Shown: positions 32,643-42,550 of the stretch, in pieces
Numbering within the stretch: the first letter of the stretch is position 1
How the letters are laid out: the number at the start of each line of letters is the position of its first letter
Assembly: GCA_004431415.1 (NCBI GenBank)
Contig: QPMI01000416.1
Location: 682,001 to 746,000 of the forward strand
Direction of reading: 5' to 3'
Source of the DNA: Cyanophora paradoxa
Taxonomy: Eukaryota; Glaucocystophyceae; Cyanophorales; Cyanophoraceae
DNA: 64,000 nucleotides
Made by a program: the position numbers and the translations under genes
Notes under the pieces: model-generated
The model's database searches: none
Told to the model about the DNA's origin: nothing
The model's input: only the letters and a program-made list of their open reading frames with translations

Positions 32643-33899
32643 TCATGAGCCCTGGAAGTGAAATGTCTCGCAGTCCGCCGCCCTCCCTTGCCGCCGCTCC
32701 GCCACGCCTCCTCCTCCCCACTCCGCCTCCTCCCTCCTCCTCACCTGCGCCCCAGGACCCCGATTAATCGGTGTCCCGTTTTGTCGAGGTGAAGAAGGTG
32801 GTAGGAGGAAGATATGAGGAAGGAGAGGGAGTGGGCGGAGGCAGCAGCTTGGGGCGGGCAGCGGATGCGGGGCAAGGCAGGGAGAGGTGCCGGGACAGCA
32901 GTGTGGAGTGAGCGTGGGCATTGGCAGGCGGCGCAGAGAGCTGGGAGTGCGGAGACGAGGCGGGCCGCGAGGGGTCGGGAGGGGTCGACCGGGTGAGAGG
33001 GGGGGCCGAGGCCAGGGGGTGGCCGAAGCCATGGGGTTGGCCGAAGCCAGGGGGTGGCCGAAGCCGATGGGTGGCCGAAGCCAAAGGGGGGCCGAGGCCA
33101 TTGGGGGGGCCGAAGCCATAGGGGTGGCCGGAGCCAGCGGGGGTCTGGCACTTGAGGGCCGGTTGGGGCCGGGGGGAGACCGTAGGGGCTGAGGGGCAGC
33201 GTCTTGCGAGGTCCCGAGCGGGGGGGACAGCTGAAGCAAGGGGGGGGAGGGGGAGTTGGCTGCTTGCAGCGTCGTAAGTGGTTTGTACACTCCGGGTGCA
33301 AAGAGGGACGTGATTGTGGGTTGCCCCGTAGGTATCGGCACCGTTCGCGCTTTTTTGGTCATGCGCCTGGGAGTCTTGCGGCCGGTTGCCTTTCTTTTCG
33401 CCGTAGGTACGGGCGGGGCGGGTGTAGAGGCGGGAGGGGGAGGGGTCGCGGGGCGCGGGCATTTGGGTGCCGGGGCGGAGGGGGTATCGGCTGTCCGTTT
33501 ACGTGAGGCAGGCGACGGGCGTGTTCGTTTCGGGGGAGGGGCCAGGGGGGGCCCCGGAGCGGGGCGTTTGGAAGGTTGGGTAGTGTTCGTAGGACCCGCG
33601 GGCGAAGCGGGCAGGATGCCAGTGTCGGAGTTCTCGTGTGACTGTCGTGCTGGGGGTACCGCAGGTAGGGAGGCAGGGCAGGAGGTGATCTCAGGGCGGG
33701 CGGGGCATTTTCCCCGTCTGGCGTCGGAGTGGGCCTGGAGGGCAGATGCAGAGGCGAACCGAGTGCCGCAGGTGCAGGAGAAGTCAGACGTCCCGGCGGC
33801 GGGTCCTGCATCGGGCAGCTGGGGGGAGGGGGGGCCTGGGGTGAGGGGGCGACGGGGAGTCGTGCAATTGCTTGGCGGAAGTTTTCCAAGAGAATCCAT
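32643..33899 (-). CDS. LINE 3'-proximal ORF: CxC-x12-H-x7-C finger, Pro-rich, basic
   Basis: An open frame of 418 codons. A zinc-finger-like motif FSCTCGTRFASASALQAH then GKCP (residues 39-66) resembles the fingers found in gag-like or N-terminal regions of non-LTR elements. A Pro/Ala-rich stretch with basic patches follows (KRKATGRKTPRRMTKKAR, a likely nuclear signal), then GQPTITSLFAP (residues 192-202), which looks like a PCNA-interaction box, and an imperfect minisatellite-encoded MASAPP/GFGHP repeat. It overlaps the preceding LINE frame, so it may be the C-terminus of the large polyprotein after a frameshift or a separate ORF. It could bind nucleic acid during integration (inference). 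Confidence 0.5.
   Translation of the reverse strand: MDSLGKLPPSNCTTPRRPLTPGPPSPQLPDAGPAAGTSDFSCTCGTRFASASALQAHSDARRGKCPARPEITSCPASLPAVPPARQSHENSDTGILPASPAGPTNTTQPSKRPAPGPPLAPPPKRTRPSPASRKRTADTPSAPAPKCPRPATPPPPASTPAPPVPTAKRKATGRKTPRRMTKKARTVPIPTGQPTITSLFAPGVYKPLTTLQAANSPSPPLLQLSPPLGTSQDAAPQPLRSPPGPNRPSSARPPLAPATPMASAPPMASAPLWLRPPIGFGHPLASANPMASATPWPRPPLSPGRPLPTPRGPPRLRTPSSLRRLPMPTLTPHCCPGTSPCLAPHPLPAPSCCLRPLPLLPHIFLLPPSSPRQNGTPINRGPGAQVRRREEAEWGGGGVAERRQGRAADCETFHFQGS
32995..33145. repeat. ~15-18-bp minisatellite inside the LINE
   Basis: About nine imperfect copies of gggtggccgaagcca or close variants lie within the 3'-proximal ORF. They encode repeated MASA/GFGHP-like peptides on the minus strand. 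Confidence 0.75.
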
Positions 33900-34839
33900 G
33901 GTTGGCCTTCCGAGCCCAATTCGCAGCAGAAGTCGGTGATGGAGATGGTATCATGGAGGGAGGGGGCGGGGGAGGGCGGGGGAGGGGGGGACTGGGCGGC
34001 TGCACTAGAGGCGAGCGGGAGGGTTTGGAGTCTGCATGTTTGCGGTACCGACGTTTGGTTCTGTCATTGATGCCGTGTCGGAGCTCCCAGGCGTGGTTGC
34101 GGGCGCAGCGGTCTCTCCAGATCGCACGGAGGTGTTGGTCGAGGAGCAGCGCTAGGTCTTTTTGGATTGACATTGTGGTAGTTTTGTTGATGCCCAGAGC
34201 TGTGCAGAGGGCGGGCAATCCTGCCGGGGTACCGAGGCGCAGGAGGGCAGGGGCGGGGAAGGGGAGCATGTCAGCCAGGGCCGGGCTAAGCTTTGTCCAT
34301 AGGGTATCGGTGAGACCTGGGGGGCGGAAAAGGGCCGGATTTTCGGTGGGGGAGAGGAGGGCGGATTGGAGGGGAGAGGCGGGGTCAGGAGAAACGAGGG
34401 GAGAGGCGGGGTCAGGAGAAACGAGGCGGAGGAAGGGGAAGAGTTGAAAGATGGTATCGTCGTGTCCTAGTGGTTTGGGCGAGTGGCGGAGAACCCGGGT
34501 ACGGAGGAAGGTCACGAGTGCGTCCTGGAAAGCTTGGAGAAGGAGGCGAGCGGCGGGGCAAGTAAATATGTGGACGAAGTCTTCGGGGGGTGGTTGTGGG
34601 GTCGGGCGGTCTGGGGTCTGCGGCCGCCGGTGGGGAAGAGGGCGAGGGGAGCCCGGGGGGTGCATGTGGCAGGGGCGGGGAGGGGAGGGTGGGGAAGCAG
34701 CATCTTCGGGGATGGGGCAGGGGTGGGAGGGAGGTGACAGAAGGGGCAGTGGGCGGTGCCGTCGGGGAAGAGAGGGCCGTAGAGGTCGGGGTCGTGGAGA
34801 AGGCGGATGGTGAGGGAGGGAAGGCTTCCAAGCATGCAT
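33784..34839 (-). CDS. LINE C-terminal region with zinc-knuckle-like motif
   Basis: Residues just downstream of the RNase H tail read VRFQCMLGSLPSLTIRLLHD. A HCPFCH pair follows (34748), then EDFVHIFTCPAARLLLQAF (C at 34560). The Cys-Cys-His-Cys spacing with an ExxxH..C ending is typical of the zinc-binding domain that follows RNase H in many LINE polyproteins. The two halves lie in different frames, implying at least one frameshift. The end reads LRAIWRDRCARNHAW, as commonly seen at this position. Confidence 0.6.
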   Translation of the reverse strand: MHAWKPSLPHHPPSPRPRPLRPSLPRRHRPLPLLSPPSHPCPIPEDAASPPSPPRPCHMHPPGSPRPLPHRRPQTPDRPTPQPPPEDFVHIFTCPAARLLLQAFQDALVTFLRTRVLRHSPKPLGHDDTIFQLFPFLRLVSPDPASPLVSPDPASPLQSALLSPTENPALFRPPGLTDTLWTKLSPALADMLPFPAPALLRLGTPAGLPALCTALGINKTTTMSIQKDLALLLDQHLRAIWRDRCARNHAWELRHGINDRTKRRYRKHADSKPSRSPLVQPPSPPLPRPPPPPPSMIPSPSPTSAANWARKANHGFSWKTSAKQLHDSPSPPHPRPPLPPAARCRTRRRDV

Positions 34840-34902
34840 TGGAATCTGACTTTGCGGAGGTGGTCGCCTGTGGGGTGCGGCGGTCCGGTGGCTTGTCGGA
34901 CA

Positions 34903-36827
34903 CTAGGGAGAGGGCTGGAGCAAGGGTAACATGGGGTTGCTGAGGACGGCCCCCGCGTTGCGAAGCTGGCGCCAGTCGAGGTATTGGGAGAGGGAGGCTT
35001 CGGCTAGGAAGTGAGAGCGGGGGTCCCCCTCGACGCGGTACGCATGGAGTCTGCCTCGGTAGGGCTCGGCCCCGGGGACTGGGCCGTGGGATAGTGGGGG
35101 CGGGAGGCCAACACGGATGAGGAAGCATTTGAAACTGTGGGGAATGAAAAGAAGGGCGGAGAGGGGGGCGTCGGGGGCTGTTTTAGCAAGCTTGTCAACG
35201 GCGTCATTGTGGCGGTTGTCAGGGGTGTAGGCTGGGTTCGGGATACGATTCTTAGCCGGGGTGCGGGCCGCCTCTTTCTGTGCGGCTGTTTTGGATGTGT
35301 TGGCGGACCGTGGTTGCGGCAGGGTGGCTTCACGGTGAGCGGCTTCAGTTAGGATGGACGCCGCTTCGAGTGGGGTAACGTGGGACGGCCGGAAGAGACG
35401 GCGCGCTGTGGCGGAGGCTTCGTTGCGAGCCAGGTCGGCGAGCTGAGAGGCGAGTTCTTGGGCGTAGCGGGCGCCGGGAGGGAGGGGGGTGGCGGGCCCT
35501 TCGGGGCGGGGCGGGGGAGACTCAAGCACAGTTGGGGAGCGCGGGAGGGCTGGATGGTTGGGGGAGGATGGTGGGGAGTCGAGGGTAGGGAGGGTGCCGC
35601 CGGTGGAGACTGGGGGGCGGCGCGGCGGATGGGTACGCCCGGGGAAGGTCGGCGGGGGCCGGAGGGCCGGGAGGGTTGGGCTGCAGCATAGGGGGTCAAG
35701 GGTGACGGACCCGTAGCAGAGGCTGAGGGCAATATATTCACGGTATCTGCGGAGCGCTGCAGCGTCGGCCTGAATGTAGGCTGGGGGGCGGGGCAGGTCC
35801 GACGGGGTAAGTGCTGAGGAGCGACTGAGTAGGTCAGCTGTGAGGAGGAGGAGTGGACCGCAGGCCGTGCTGTTTGGGGCTGGAGAACGGAGAGGGATGT
35901 CTCCGGGCGTAGATAGGTCCATCTGCAGAAGGGAGTGGGGGGGAGGGGAGATCCAGAGTCGCGCTGACTCCAAGTGGCCGCCAAGTCTTGTGCAAAGGAG
36001 ACAAGGTGGTCAGGGACGTCGAGGGAGCCATTGTAGAAGTAGAATGAGCGCGTCTGTGGAAATAGAGCAAGTAGGTGCCAGTGTCCCGGAGGTCTGCTGG
36101 AGGAAGGGGTCAGCGAGGGGGCTGGTCGGGTTTGTTGAATTGGGCAATAGGTGAGGATGGGGACGAGAACGAGGCGGGCATCGAGGAGTCGTCCGTGGGG
36201 GATGTATCGGTGTAGGGGGAGGAGGGCAGAACCCCGAGAGTCGAAGTGGGAGGCTGCGCTAGCAGGGTAGGAGCTGGACGATAGGAAGTGAGCAGGGTGG
36301 GGCGAGGCCAGGGCGGCTTCACGGGAAGAGAGCAGGTCAAAAAAGGCTTCCACGAGGGGGAGGCTGAGGGGGGCATTCGGACGGAGGTGTAAAAGGTCGC
36401 CTCGTCGAATGAGTGAGTAACAGTGAGGGTCGGCTCGGGGGGCGGGTGGGAGGGGGGGCTTCGACGCGAGGGTTTGCTCCGCGCAATAATCATTGTCTGC
36501 GAAGCGGAAGGCATTCCCCAGCCAGCTTTTCTCCGCCAGCGTCAGCGGGCGAGGGAGGGGGAATTCAGTCGGGTGGACGGGGGTTCGGCCTGGGGAGGCA
36601 AGCGCAGCTGGGTGGGCCGCGGGCGACGGAGGGCGTGGGATTGAGGAGTGGGCGTGGGAGGGGGTGGAGGGATGCGGGGAGGGGGAGGGGAGTTGGGGGA
36701 CCGGGGGGGTGTAAGGGGCGAGGGGGGAGGGGGGGGACGGAAGGGAGGGGGGGTGGGGTCTCGTTTGCGTCGGACCCGGCGGCGGGCTTTTGCTGCCGTG
36801 TGCTGGGAGGGGCGGGAGCTGGTGCAT
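34903..36827 (-). CDS. LINE polyprotein part: Ulp1/C48-like peptidase region 2 and RNase H tail
   Basis: Two overlapping frames. The first (36827-35349) contains LTLAEKSWLGNAFRFADNDY, LVLVPILTYCPI and PPGHWHLLALFPQTRSFYFY: the HW pair (His codon 36083-36081) and hydrophobic strand match the catalytic His region of Ulp1/SENP peptidases. The second (35973-34903) supplies NSTACGPLLLLTADLLS (Cys codon 35862-35860), matching the catalytic DCG..F.L..AD motif, with Ala where Asp is usual. The frame change lies near 35970. Further on, HNDAVDKLAKTAP (35208-35185) is the classic C-terminal N-x-AD-x-LAK motif of RNase H. Role by family: cleaving SUMO-like conjugates or processing the polyprotein. Activity is unproven. 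Confidence 0.6.
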
Positions 36828-37507
36828 GGGGTCGTGCGCTGCCGTTTTGTTGTGAAAGCCGGGCCGTTGGCCTGGATTGTCCCCAGGAGGACCTCAGGGT
36901 CCCGGAGGAGGAGAGCGGCCGCCCAGCGTTCCCGGTAGATGGGGGCGTGGAAGGGGATGGGGCGGCCCCGTCCTTTGCCGTACAGGTGGACTTCCTCGCC
37001 GCGGCCAATGAACTCAGCGGCGGTCATGACGAAGAGAGCGTCTTCACCCGTGTGGACGTGTTTCCAAGCTTGCGTGGGGAAGGTGCTGGTGTCGTATTTC
37101 CAGGCCGAGCGTGGAGAGGGGTCGCCAGGGCGGAGGGTCGCCGTCCACCATTTGAGGACCCAGTCTTTAAGAAGGACCGTGACGTCGGAGGCGGGTTTGC
37201 GGGTGACGTCCAGGATGCGGATTTCGCGGAGGCGGGCTGAGATGATTGCTAGTCGCCAGGGTCGGGACCCAGAGGGTGGTAGGGGAAGGAGAATATAGTC
37301 GTACTCCGTTGGGAGAAGGGGTGCGGGACGTAGGATCGGTCCGTTAGCGGCCGGCCTGCGCGGGTCTTGAGCGAGAGGGTGGAGGGGGCTGTGCCCATGA
37401 GGATTGAGGTTGCGTGGAGGACGAAAGAAAGAGGCACTTGGGGGTGGTGGGGGCGTGCAGCCGGAAGGAGACTTGCCGGTTCTGAAGAAGTCTGAAGAAA
37501 GCGTCAA
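36542..37507 (-). CDS. LINE polyprotein part: Ulp1-like peptidase region 1, probably inactive
   Basis: Seen: YDYILLPLPPSGSRPWRLAI, then ARLREIRILDVT, and later FPTQAWKHVHTGEDALFVMT followed by AAEFI. The layout (strand plus W, strand plus D, Q, then G-D/C-x-x-F-V) matches Ulp1/C48 peptidases. However, the catalytic His position is Pro (RPW in place of HW) and the Cys position is Asp (GEDA in place of DCG). It therefore looks like a degenerate duplicate of region 2. A Pro/Arg-rich tail runs into the next frame. Confidence 0.45.
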   Translation of the reverse strand: MTLSSDFFRTGKSPSGCTPPPPPSASFFRPPRNLNPHGHSPLHPLAQDPRRPAANGPILRPAPLLPTEYDYILLPLPPSGSRPWRLAIISARLREIRILDVTRKPASDVTVLLKDWVLKWWTATLRPGDPSPRSAWKYDTSTFPTQAWKHVHTGEDALFVMTAAEFIGRGEEVHLYGKGRGRPIPFHAPIYRERWAAALLLRDPEVLLGTIQANGPAFTTKRQRTTPCTSSRPSQHTAAKARRRVRRKRDPTPPPFRPPPPPSPLTPPRSPNSPPPPRIPPPPPTPTPQSHALRRPRPTQLRLPPQAEPPSTRLNSPSLAR

Positions 37508-37623
37508 TGGGTTCTGCAGGTATGGGTTGTTCGAGGAGAAGGGGTGTGGCCAGGTGGGCCCCAGACCGGGGTTGGGGTCGATGAGGGAGAGAGGAGCCGC
37601 TCTAAGGGCGGCCAGGCGAGATT

Positions 37624-38424
37624 TTATGCCATCAAGGAGGGGAAGTACTCGGCGATCATACCGGGGCCGTCAGGATCGATGGCAGCCGAGTAGGGAATGG
37701 CTCGGCGGCCATATCGTTCGAACAGTATGGGGAGGGCGCCGGTTTGGTCGCGGAGTGGGAAAGTGGGTGGGGGGCCGGGCGGGGCGGGGGTGGGGTGGCA
37801 GTGCGGGCAGGATAGGGCAGGTCCCCGTGCCCATTGTTCTGCGATCAGGGAGGAAATGGGGAGTCCCCACATGCCAGGATCACAGCGGTGGTACGCGATC
37901 GGAGGGGCACCAGCCTCAGCTTGGGAGGTGGGGGCAAGCGTGAGATCTTCGTCCCAATACCAGGCGGGGAGAGGCGTGTCGCGGTCGGCGGGGACAGCCG
38001 GTTTGCAGAGGGAAGTTTGATAGAAAGTCCAGCTGGGGCCGGGGGCCCGAGGGTGGGCTAAGTGGTGGTCGAGGGCGAGCTTCCTTGTAGGCCCGGGGTC
38101 GGGGTATTCGGCGTCGGGGGGGTCCTCGGGGAGTGGTTGAAGGAAGATTGGGTTGGGAGGGGAGTAACATTGGAAGGAGATGTTGCGAGTGATGTTTTTG
38201 CGTCCGAAGGCTTCTAGGAAGGCTGAGTAGGCGCGGAGGATGTCGCAGTCCGAAGTGATGGTGAGATGTTCGTCGGAGGGGAGGAGAGCGTGGTTTTTGG
38301 GGATGCGGATGCAGCGGTTCCAGATGAGAGTTTCCTCCGCTGCGAATGCCCGTTCGAGTCTGGCCGACGCGAGGGGACGAGGTCTAGGATCAGGTGGTGT
38401 TGGTAGTGTCAGAGGCGTCGACAT
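37624..38424 (-). CDS. LINE internal ORF segment, unassigned
   Basis: 266 open codons between RNase H part 1 and the first peptidase-like region. Segments such as HLTITSDCDILRAYSAFLEA and FGRKNITRNISFQCY are protein-like, with DPGMWGLPISSLI downstream. Two Cys-His clusters (CPHCH) occur near its end. It may be the N-terminal part of peptidase region 1 or an inserted domain. I recognise no family. Confidence 0.4.
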   Translation of the reverse strand: MSTPLTLPTPPDPRPRPLASARLERAFAAEETLIWNRCIRIPKNHALLPSDEHLTITSDCDILRAYSAFLEAFGRKNITRNISFQCYSPPNPIFLQPLPEDPPDAEYPDPGPTRKLALDHHLAHPRAPGPSWTFYQTSLCKPAVPADRDTPLPAWYWDEDLTLAPTSQAEAGAPPIAYHRCDPGMWGLPISSLIAEQWARGPALSCPHCHPTPAPPGPPPTFPLRDQTGALPILFERYGRRAIPYSAAIDPDGPGMIAEYFPSLMA

Positions 38425-39190
38425 ATTCGGCTAGGTCCGCCTGGCAGCGGAGGAAGTTGTAGTCGGCCGGGCTATCTGCTAGAATATATGTGCGAAGATG
38501 CCGGCGAGGCGGAAAGAGGGACGAGAATAGCGACGGGGGGAGGGGCGGGGAGGAGTCGTCCGAAAAAAGGAGTCGGGCGTCGGGGATGTCCATTCCACCA
38601 ATATAATGATAAGGGGCCGAGGCAGGGAACGTCTGCGGGGCAGTAGGTGGGGGGGCAGCTGGTCCGCTGAGGGGGACGCGGGGTCGGCGGGGGGAGGAGG
38701 GGACCGGGCGTCGGGTCGCCTGTGGGGTTGTAGCCGTTGCGGTTGGCCGCGGAATGGTCTTTGGTTGGTGAGAGGGGACCCATTGGAGCGTGATTTGGAA
38801 GTTTGGGTCTTGAGCGATACGAATGGCGTATTGCGTGCGAGCGTTGAGGAGAAGGGCCCCGTCTTCTCGGCGGAGCAGGGTGCGGAAATTGATAGGGTGG
38901 GAGAAAGAGGAGGGGTCTCGGAAGGCGAAGGCTGTCAGGGCCCGGATAGTGTTTTGGCTGTCCGTGATAATTTTCCCACCCGTGGGCCCAAAGTACGTGA
39001 ATGCTGCGGAGATCGCGCCTGCTAGCTCTCCCAGGTTCACGTTGTGTTGGACACCGGGGAGGCGGTGGGCGAACTCGATGTGGTTAGGTAGGTCGGGATT
39101 ATTTCGAGGGGTGCAAGGCCGGCGTAGGTGGTTCGGACTGATGCGGAGCCCTGTTTTTGTGTGCTGGCGTCCGTGTATATTACCCGGGAG
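38390..39190 (-). CDS. LINE RNase H domain, N-terminal part
   Basis: Seen: NLGELAGAISAAFTYF carries the conserved Glu, KIITDSQNTIRALTAF carries the TDSQ aspartate motif, and ITLQWVPSHQ is the typical strand before the last helix. The expected GNE-x-AD-x-LAK helix does not follow here. A matching helix occurs about 3.5 kb further along, at 35208. RNase H degrades the RNA strand of the RNA:DNA hybrid during LINE integration. Confidence 0.7.
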   Translation of the reverse strand, partial: LPGNIHGRQHTKTGLRISPNHLRRPCTPRNNPDLPNHIEFAHRLPGVQHNVNLGELAGAISAAFTYFGPTGGKIITDSQNTIRALTAFAFRDPSSFSHPINFRTLLRREDGALLLNARTQYAIRIAQDPNFQITLQWVPSHQPKTIPRPTATATTPQATRRPVPSSPRRPRVPLSGPAAPPPTAPQTFPASAPYHYIGGMDIPDARLLFSDDSSPPLPPSLFSSLFPPRRHLRTYILADSPADYNFLRCQADLAEYVDASDTTNTT

Positions 39191-42100
39191 TAGGGTCGGG
39201 GGGGGGAGGTGGGGAGTTTAGGGCACGGAGCGTGGGGCAGAGCTCAGCGAAGAGGGCTCGGGAGGTGGCGAAGAGGAAGTCGAGCCCGGCCGAGGAATCA
39301 TAGAATTCGCGGTCGGCTTGTGAGGGAGGGGTCCTCGGGCGTGGGCGTCGCTCGAGGGCGACATTGGTGGCCTGGGCTTCCGCGCGGAAGGAGTCCCACC
39401 AGTCAGTTTCCCGGAGCCAGAGGTCGATGAAACCAATATGTGTGATTTCGCGGGGGAGGTTGGGAGGGGGGAGTTCGGGGTCATATTGGGCGGAGGGGGT
39501 TTCTGAGGAGGGGTCGAGGCGGGCTTTTTTAGCTGCTCTTGTGGGTTGAGCGCGGGTGGGCTGTTGTCCTCTGAAGCGGGAGCATGGGAAGGCGGGGGCG
39601 GAGTCGGGCAGCTGCCGGGAGCGGGTGGGAGCCGGCCTATTTAGGTTGGAGAGGCTCGGAGACCAGCCCTTCGATTCGCACGAGGAGCCCGCTGGAATTC
39701 GGCGAACGTGGGATGCGTACTCGACCCAGCGGCAGGCCGTTGTGGAGAGGCCCAGCTCGCGATGGAGCTGTTCGGAGCCGCAATATTTTGGGTGGGGGCA
39801 GAATTGGAATTCGAGTCTGCGTTCACGCCAGGCAGGGTCGAGTTCAAGAGCCGATAGGCCGGGGTCGCGTGTGGAAAGTCCATCGTATGGGGTGAGGCAG
39901 TAATGGACGAGTTCCACCCCATAATTATACTCTGAGTCTCGGGGGCAGTTAGGGTCCGCGTCGGGGTCCTCGGGAGCCAGTTCGTCCGGGTTTTCGTCCG
40001 GGAGAGGGGGTTTCCCGACGACGCGACCAACTAGGCCTTGGGACGTCCAGACAAAGTCACCAATTTTGAGTCCCGCAAGGACGGCGTCGGCTTGGAGAGA
40101 GCGACGGATGTCTGGGATAGAGGGCGGCGGGGGCATGGGGTATCGGGGGAGGAAGGGGGACTGGATGGAAGGGCGGGGAAGAGAGAGTTCTTCGCGGACC
40201 GCGTCCCACCAGGAGGGGGCACGTTTGTAGTATGCCGGGACACGACCGTGACTCCAGAGGAGGGACCAATCAGCTAGTGAGCCGTCGGAGGACGTAATGT
40301 CACGGATGGTGAGGAGGCCGCAGCGATAGAGGCGCTGGCCGGCTCGTTGGAGGGTGAGGGGCGTCAATTGTGATGATATAATGTATTCTCGTCGAAGGTG
40401 GGACCGTCGGGAGGGGAGGCCGTGCGTCCAGGAATCGCATGTTGTGAGGATGTGGTGGGAGGTGGAGGTCAGGTCTGCCGTGATGGCGAGCGTAATATTT
40501 TTCTGTAGTGTAAGGGGCCCCGAAGGAAGGTTCGGATATTCATGTGGGAGGAGAGGGAGCCCGTACCGGGCCTGGGTGTCGAGGACGCGTTGTCGGTATA
40601 TTTGGCCGTAGAGTGATGATGTGTGGGAGGCGAGTTCCTGGCGGAGGCGCTCGTCGACGCACTGCTGTTGGCGTTGGATGACTGCTATTGAGGGAAGGCG
40701 ATAGATGGAGGAGAATGCAGCCGTGGAGACGGACTGGGCCAGGTTGGCAGTGTGTTTGGCCGCGGTGAGCCAAACAGCGTCGAGGGACTGGCATTGGGAT
40801 GGCGTTAGGGTCATGATGCGGAGGGGGTATGACAGTTTAGGGAAGAGAACCCGGTGTAATATCACTTGGAATTCGTGAACGGTAATCTTTTTCGTGGCTA
40901 GGATCGAGATTGCAGATTGGAGCTGGGATTTGAGTAGGCGGACTTGGTGGGTCCAGGACAGGTTCGCAGTAAACTGGACGCCGAGGACGCGGAAGGGCGT
41001 TGTGGGGGAGAGGATGTGGCCAACCTCAGCTCTGGAATCGCCAACTCCGACATAGTATTTGCTCTTGACCGGCTCTTCGGATCGGGGGGGTTTCCAGTGA
41101 AAAATTTCCGTCTTTTTGGCGTTCAAGTTCATGCCATGGATATGTAGAAATTCGGACAGCCAGTCAAGCATATGTTGGAGGCCCTGAGCCGAGCTGGCAA
41201 GCATGGTGGTGTCGTCGGCGTATGCAAGCACAGAGACTTTGGGGCAGGGACCGGCGGGGAAGTAGAGGGGTTCGCCAGGGCATGGTGGGCGGGGGGAACG
41301 GGGGCGGGTCGGATCAGATCGGTGCGGCCCAAGCTGGTAGCCGAAATTGGACTGAGTCGCTCGTTCTTCAATGGCGGTGAGAGCGGCGTCGAAGAAAATG
41401 CGCCAGTGGAGGGGGCTTCGATGCCACCTTGGGGAGGCCACAGGGGACTTGAAAGTATTCAGTGCGGCCGTGGGGGGTAAGGATGCACGCCGTGCGGTGT
41501 TGAGCTGCTTTTTTGTGGAGGGCTATATATCGTTTCCCTTCAGGATGGAGGTGGAGTTGGATACGGTTAAGGCTGAGCTCTTGGCTATGCCAGGAGACAC
41601 TGTCGTAGGCGCTGGCGATATCCCCCAGGCCGCCAAAGATTGGCTTTTTGAACTGGTGCGCGTCCTCGAGGGAGGATCGGAGGGCGTAGAGGACAGGGTC
41701 GGTAGATTCGCGGCGACAGAAACCATAATTACGGCCGCGTAGAATGTTATGTGTATCAATGCGGTCTTCCATGCGGTGGGTCAGGAGGCCCGTGACCAGC
41801 TTCCAGGTGACTTCTTGAAGGGTGATGGGGCGGAGATCGGCGAGATCTGCTGAATTATCTCGTTTCGGGATAGCGTAGACTTGGCCGCGAAGTGCGTGGT
41901 CGGGCACGTGGCCGAGAAGAGTGGATTGAACTAGAGCTCGGATGGCGTCGCGCGAGGTGGTCCAGTGGGCCGCGGACTCGAAGCTGTTTATCTCGTCTGT
42001 AGAGTGTGAGGCGGCCAAGGTCTGGCGTTCCGTCTTGGAGAGGCGGAGGGGGGACCAGAGCATTTTAAGCATTCCGTTCGTGAGGCCGGAGGGACCGCCA

Positions 42101-42294
42101 GCGCCATTGGACAGGGACGAGATGAGGCGATCGAGTTCGGGGTCCTCTGGCATGGCCATTAGCCCGTCCCAGACGGCGGGGGCGAAGTGGGTAAGGGGTC
42201 GGTACTGGCGTTTCCAGAATCTGCCCAACCAGGCGCCGTTTTCAATGACTTCGAATTTCGTAGCTATGGCATCCAGGTTTGGGGCGGCCTTGCG
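39180..42294 (-). CDS. LINE reverse transcriptase (frame broken near 41420)
   Basis: Seen: LDRLISSLSNGAGGPSGLTN (RT motif 1), LRPITLQEVTWKLVTGLLTH (motif 2), FGGLGDIASAYDSVSW (motif A region) and the FQVPCGLPK turn, then a frame change. The second frame continues LHWRIFFDAALTAIEE, LAYADDTTMLASSAQGL (catalytic YADD at 41222-41211), MNLNAKKTEIFHW and FRVLGVQFTANLSW, followed by thumb-like helices. Motif A reads DIASAYDSV. The break sits in C-runs at about 41410-41430, and two single-base losses would explain it. This could be a real mutation or a homopolymer error. The 5' end is cut by truncation at 42294. Confidence 0.88.
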
Positions 42295-42550
42295 GAAGGC
42301 CTGCCAAGGCCGGGGCACAGCCGACAACCCCTCCGGATCCTTCATCGCCGATCGGGACAAGGCGCTGGATTACTGGCTCGAGCTTCTCAGATCCATCCTC
42401 AAAGAATGCTTCCCTCTCTTGCTCGAGTCCTTTTACCTTTGCTGGTGCCTGCAAACGCGCCCCAATTGCAACGAGCGCGAGCGCGTTCGCGATTGGCCGC
42501 TCGAGAATCTTATGCGCGTTTTCCGCCCCAGGCTTGCGGGCCGTACCCCC
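42295..42550. repeat. Right copy of 256-bp target-site duplication
   Basis: Matches 32162-32417 with one substitution. It abuts the truncated 5' end of the minus-strand LINE. Confidence 0.93.

Larger units (their letters stand above)
32418..42294 (-). mobile_element. 5'-truncated non-LTR retrotransposon, 9,877 bp, encoding RT, RNase H and Ulp1-like peptidase regions
   Basis: Seen: the minus-strand order is RT (42294-39180), first part of RNase H (about 39190-38770), Ulp1/C48-like region 1 (about 37510-36900), region 2 (about 36480-35780), RNase H tail (35208-35185), knuckle-like C-terminal domain (about 34840-34450), a CxC..H..C finger ORF (33899-32643), 3' UTR with hairpin, and A8. The 256-bp TSD and poly-A show target-primed insertion. 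The 5' end falls just upstream of the first RT motif, so the endonuclease and upstream ORFs are missing, which is the usual LINE truncation. The frame shifts at several places (about 41420, 38400, 37600, 36700, 35970, 35000, 34500, 33850). Known: Dualen/RandI-type elements of green algae also combine RT and RNase H with a cysteine protease, so a related clade is possible. The assignment is inference. Confidence 0.85.

Noticed and set aside
36413-37240. Long plus-strand open frame across the LINE
   Set aside because: Antisense shadow of the peptidase-region frames in very GC-rich DNA. Its Gly/Arg-rich translation has no motif.
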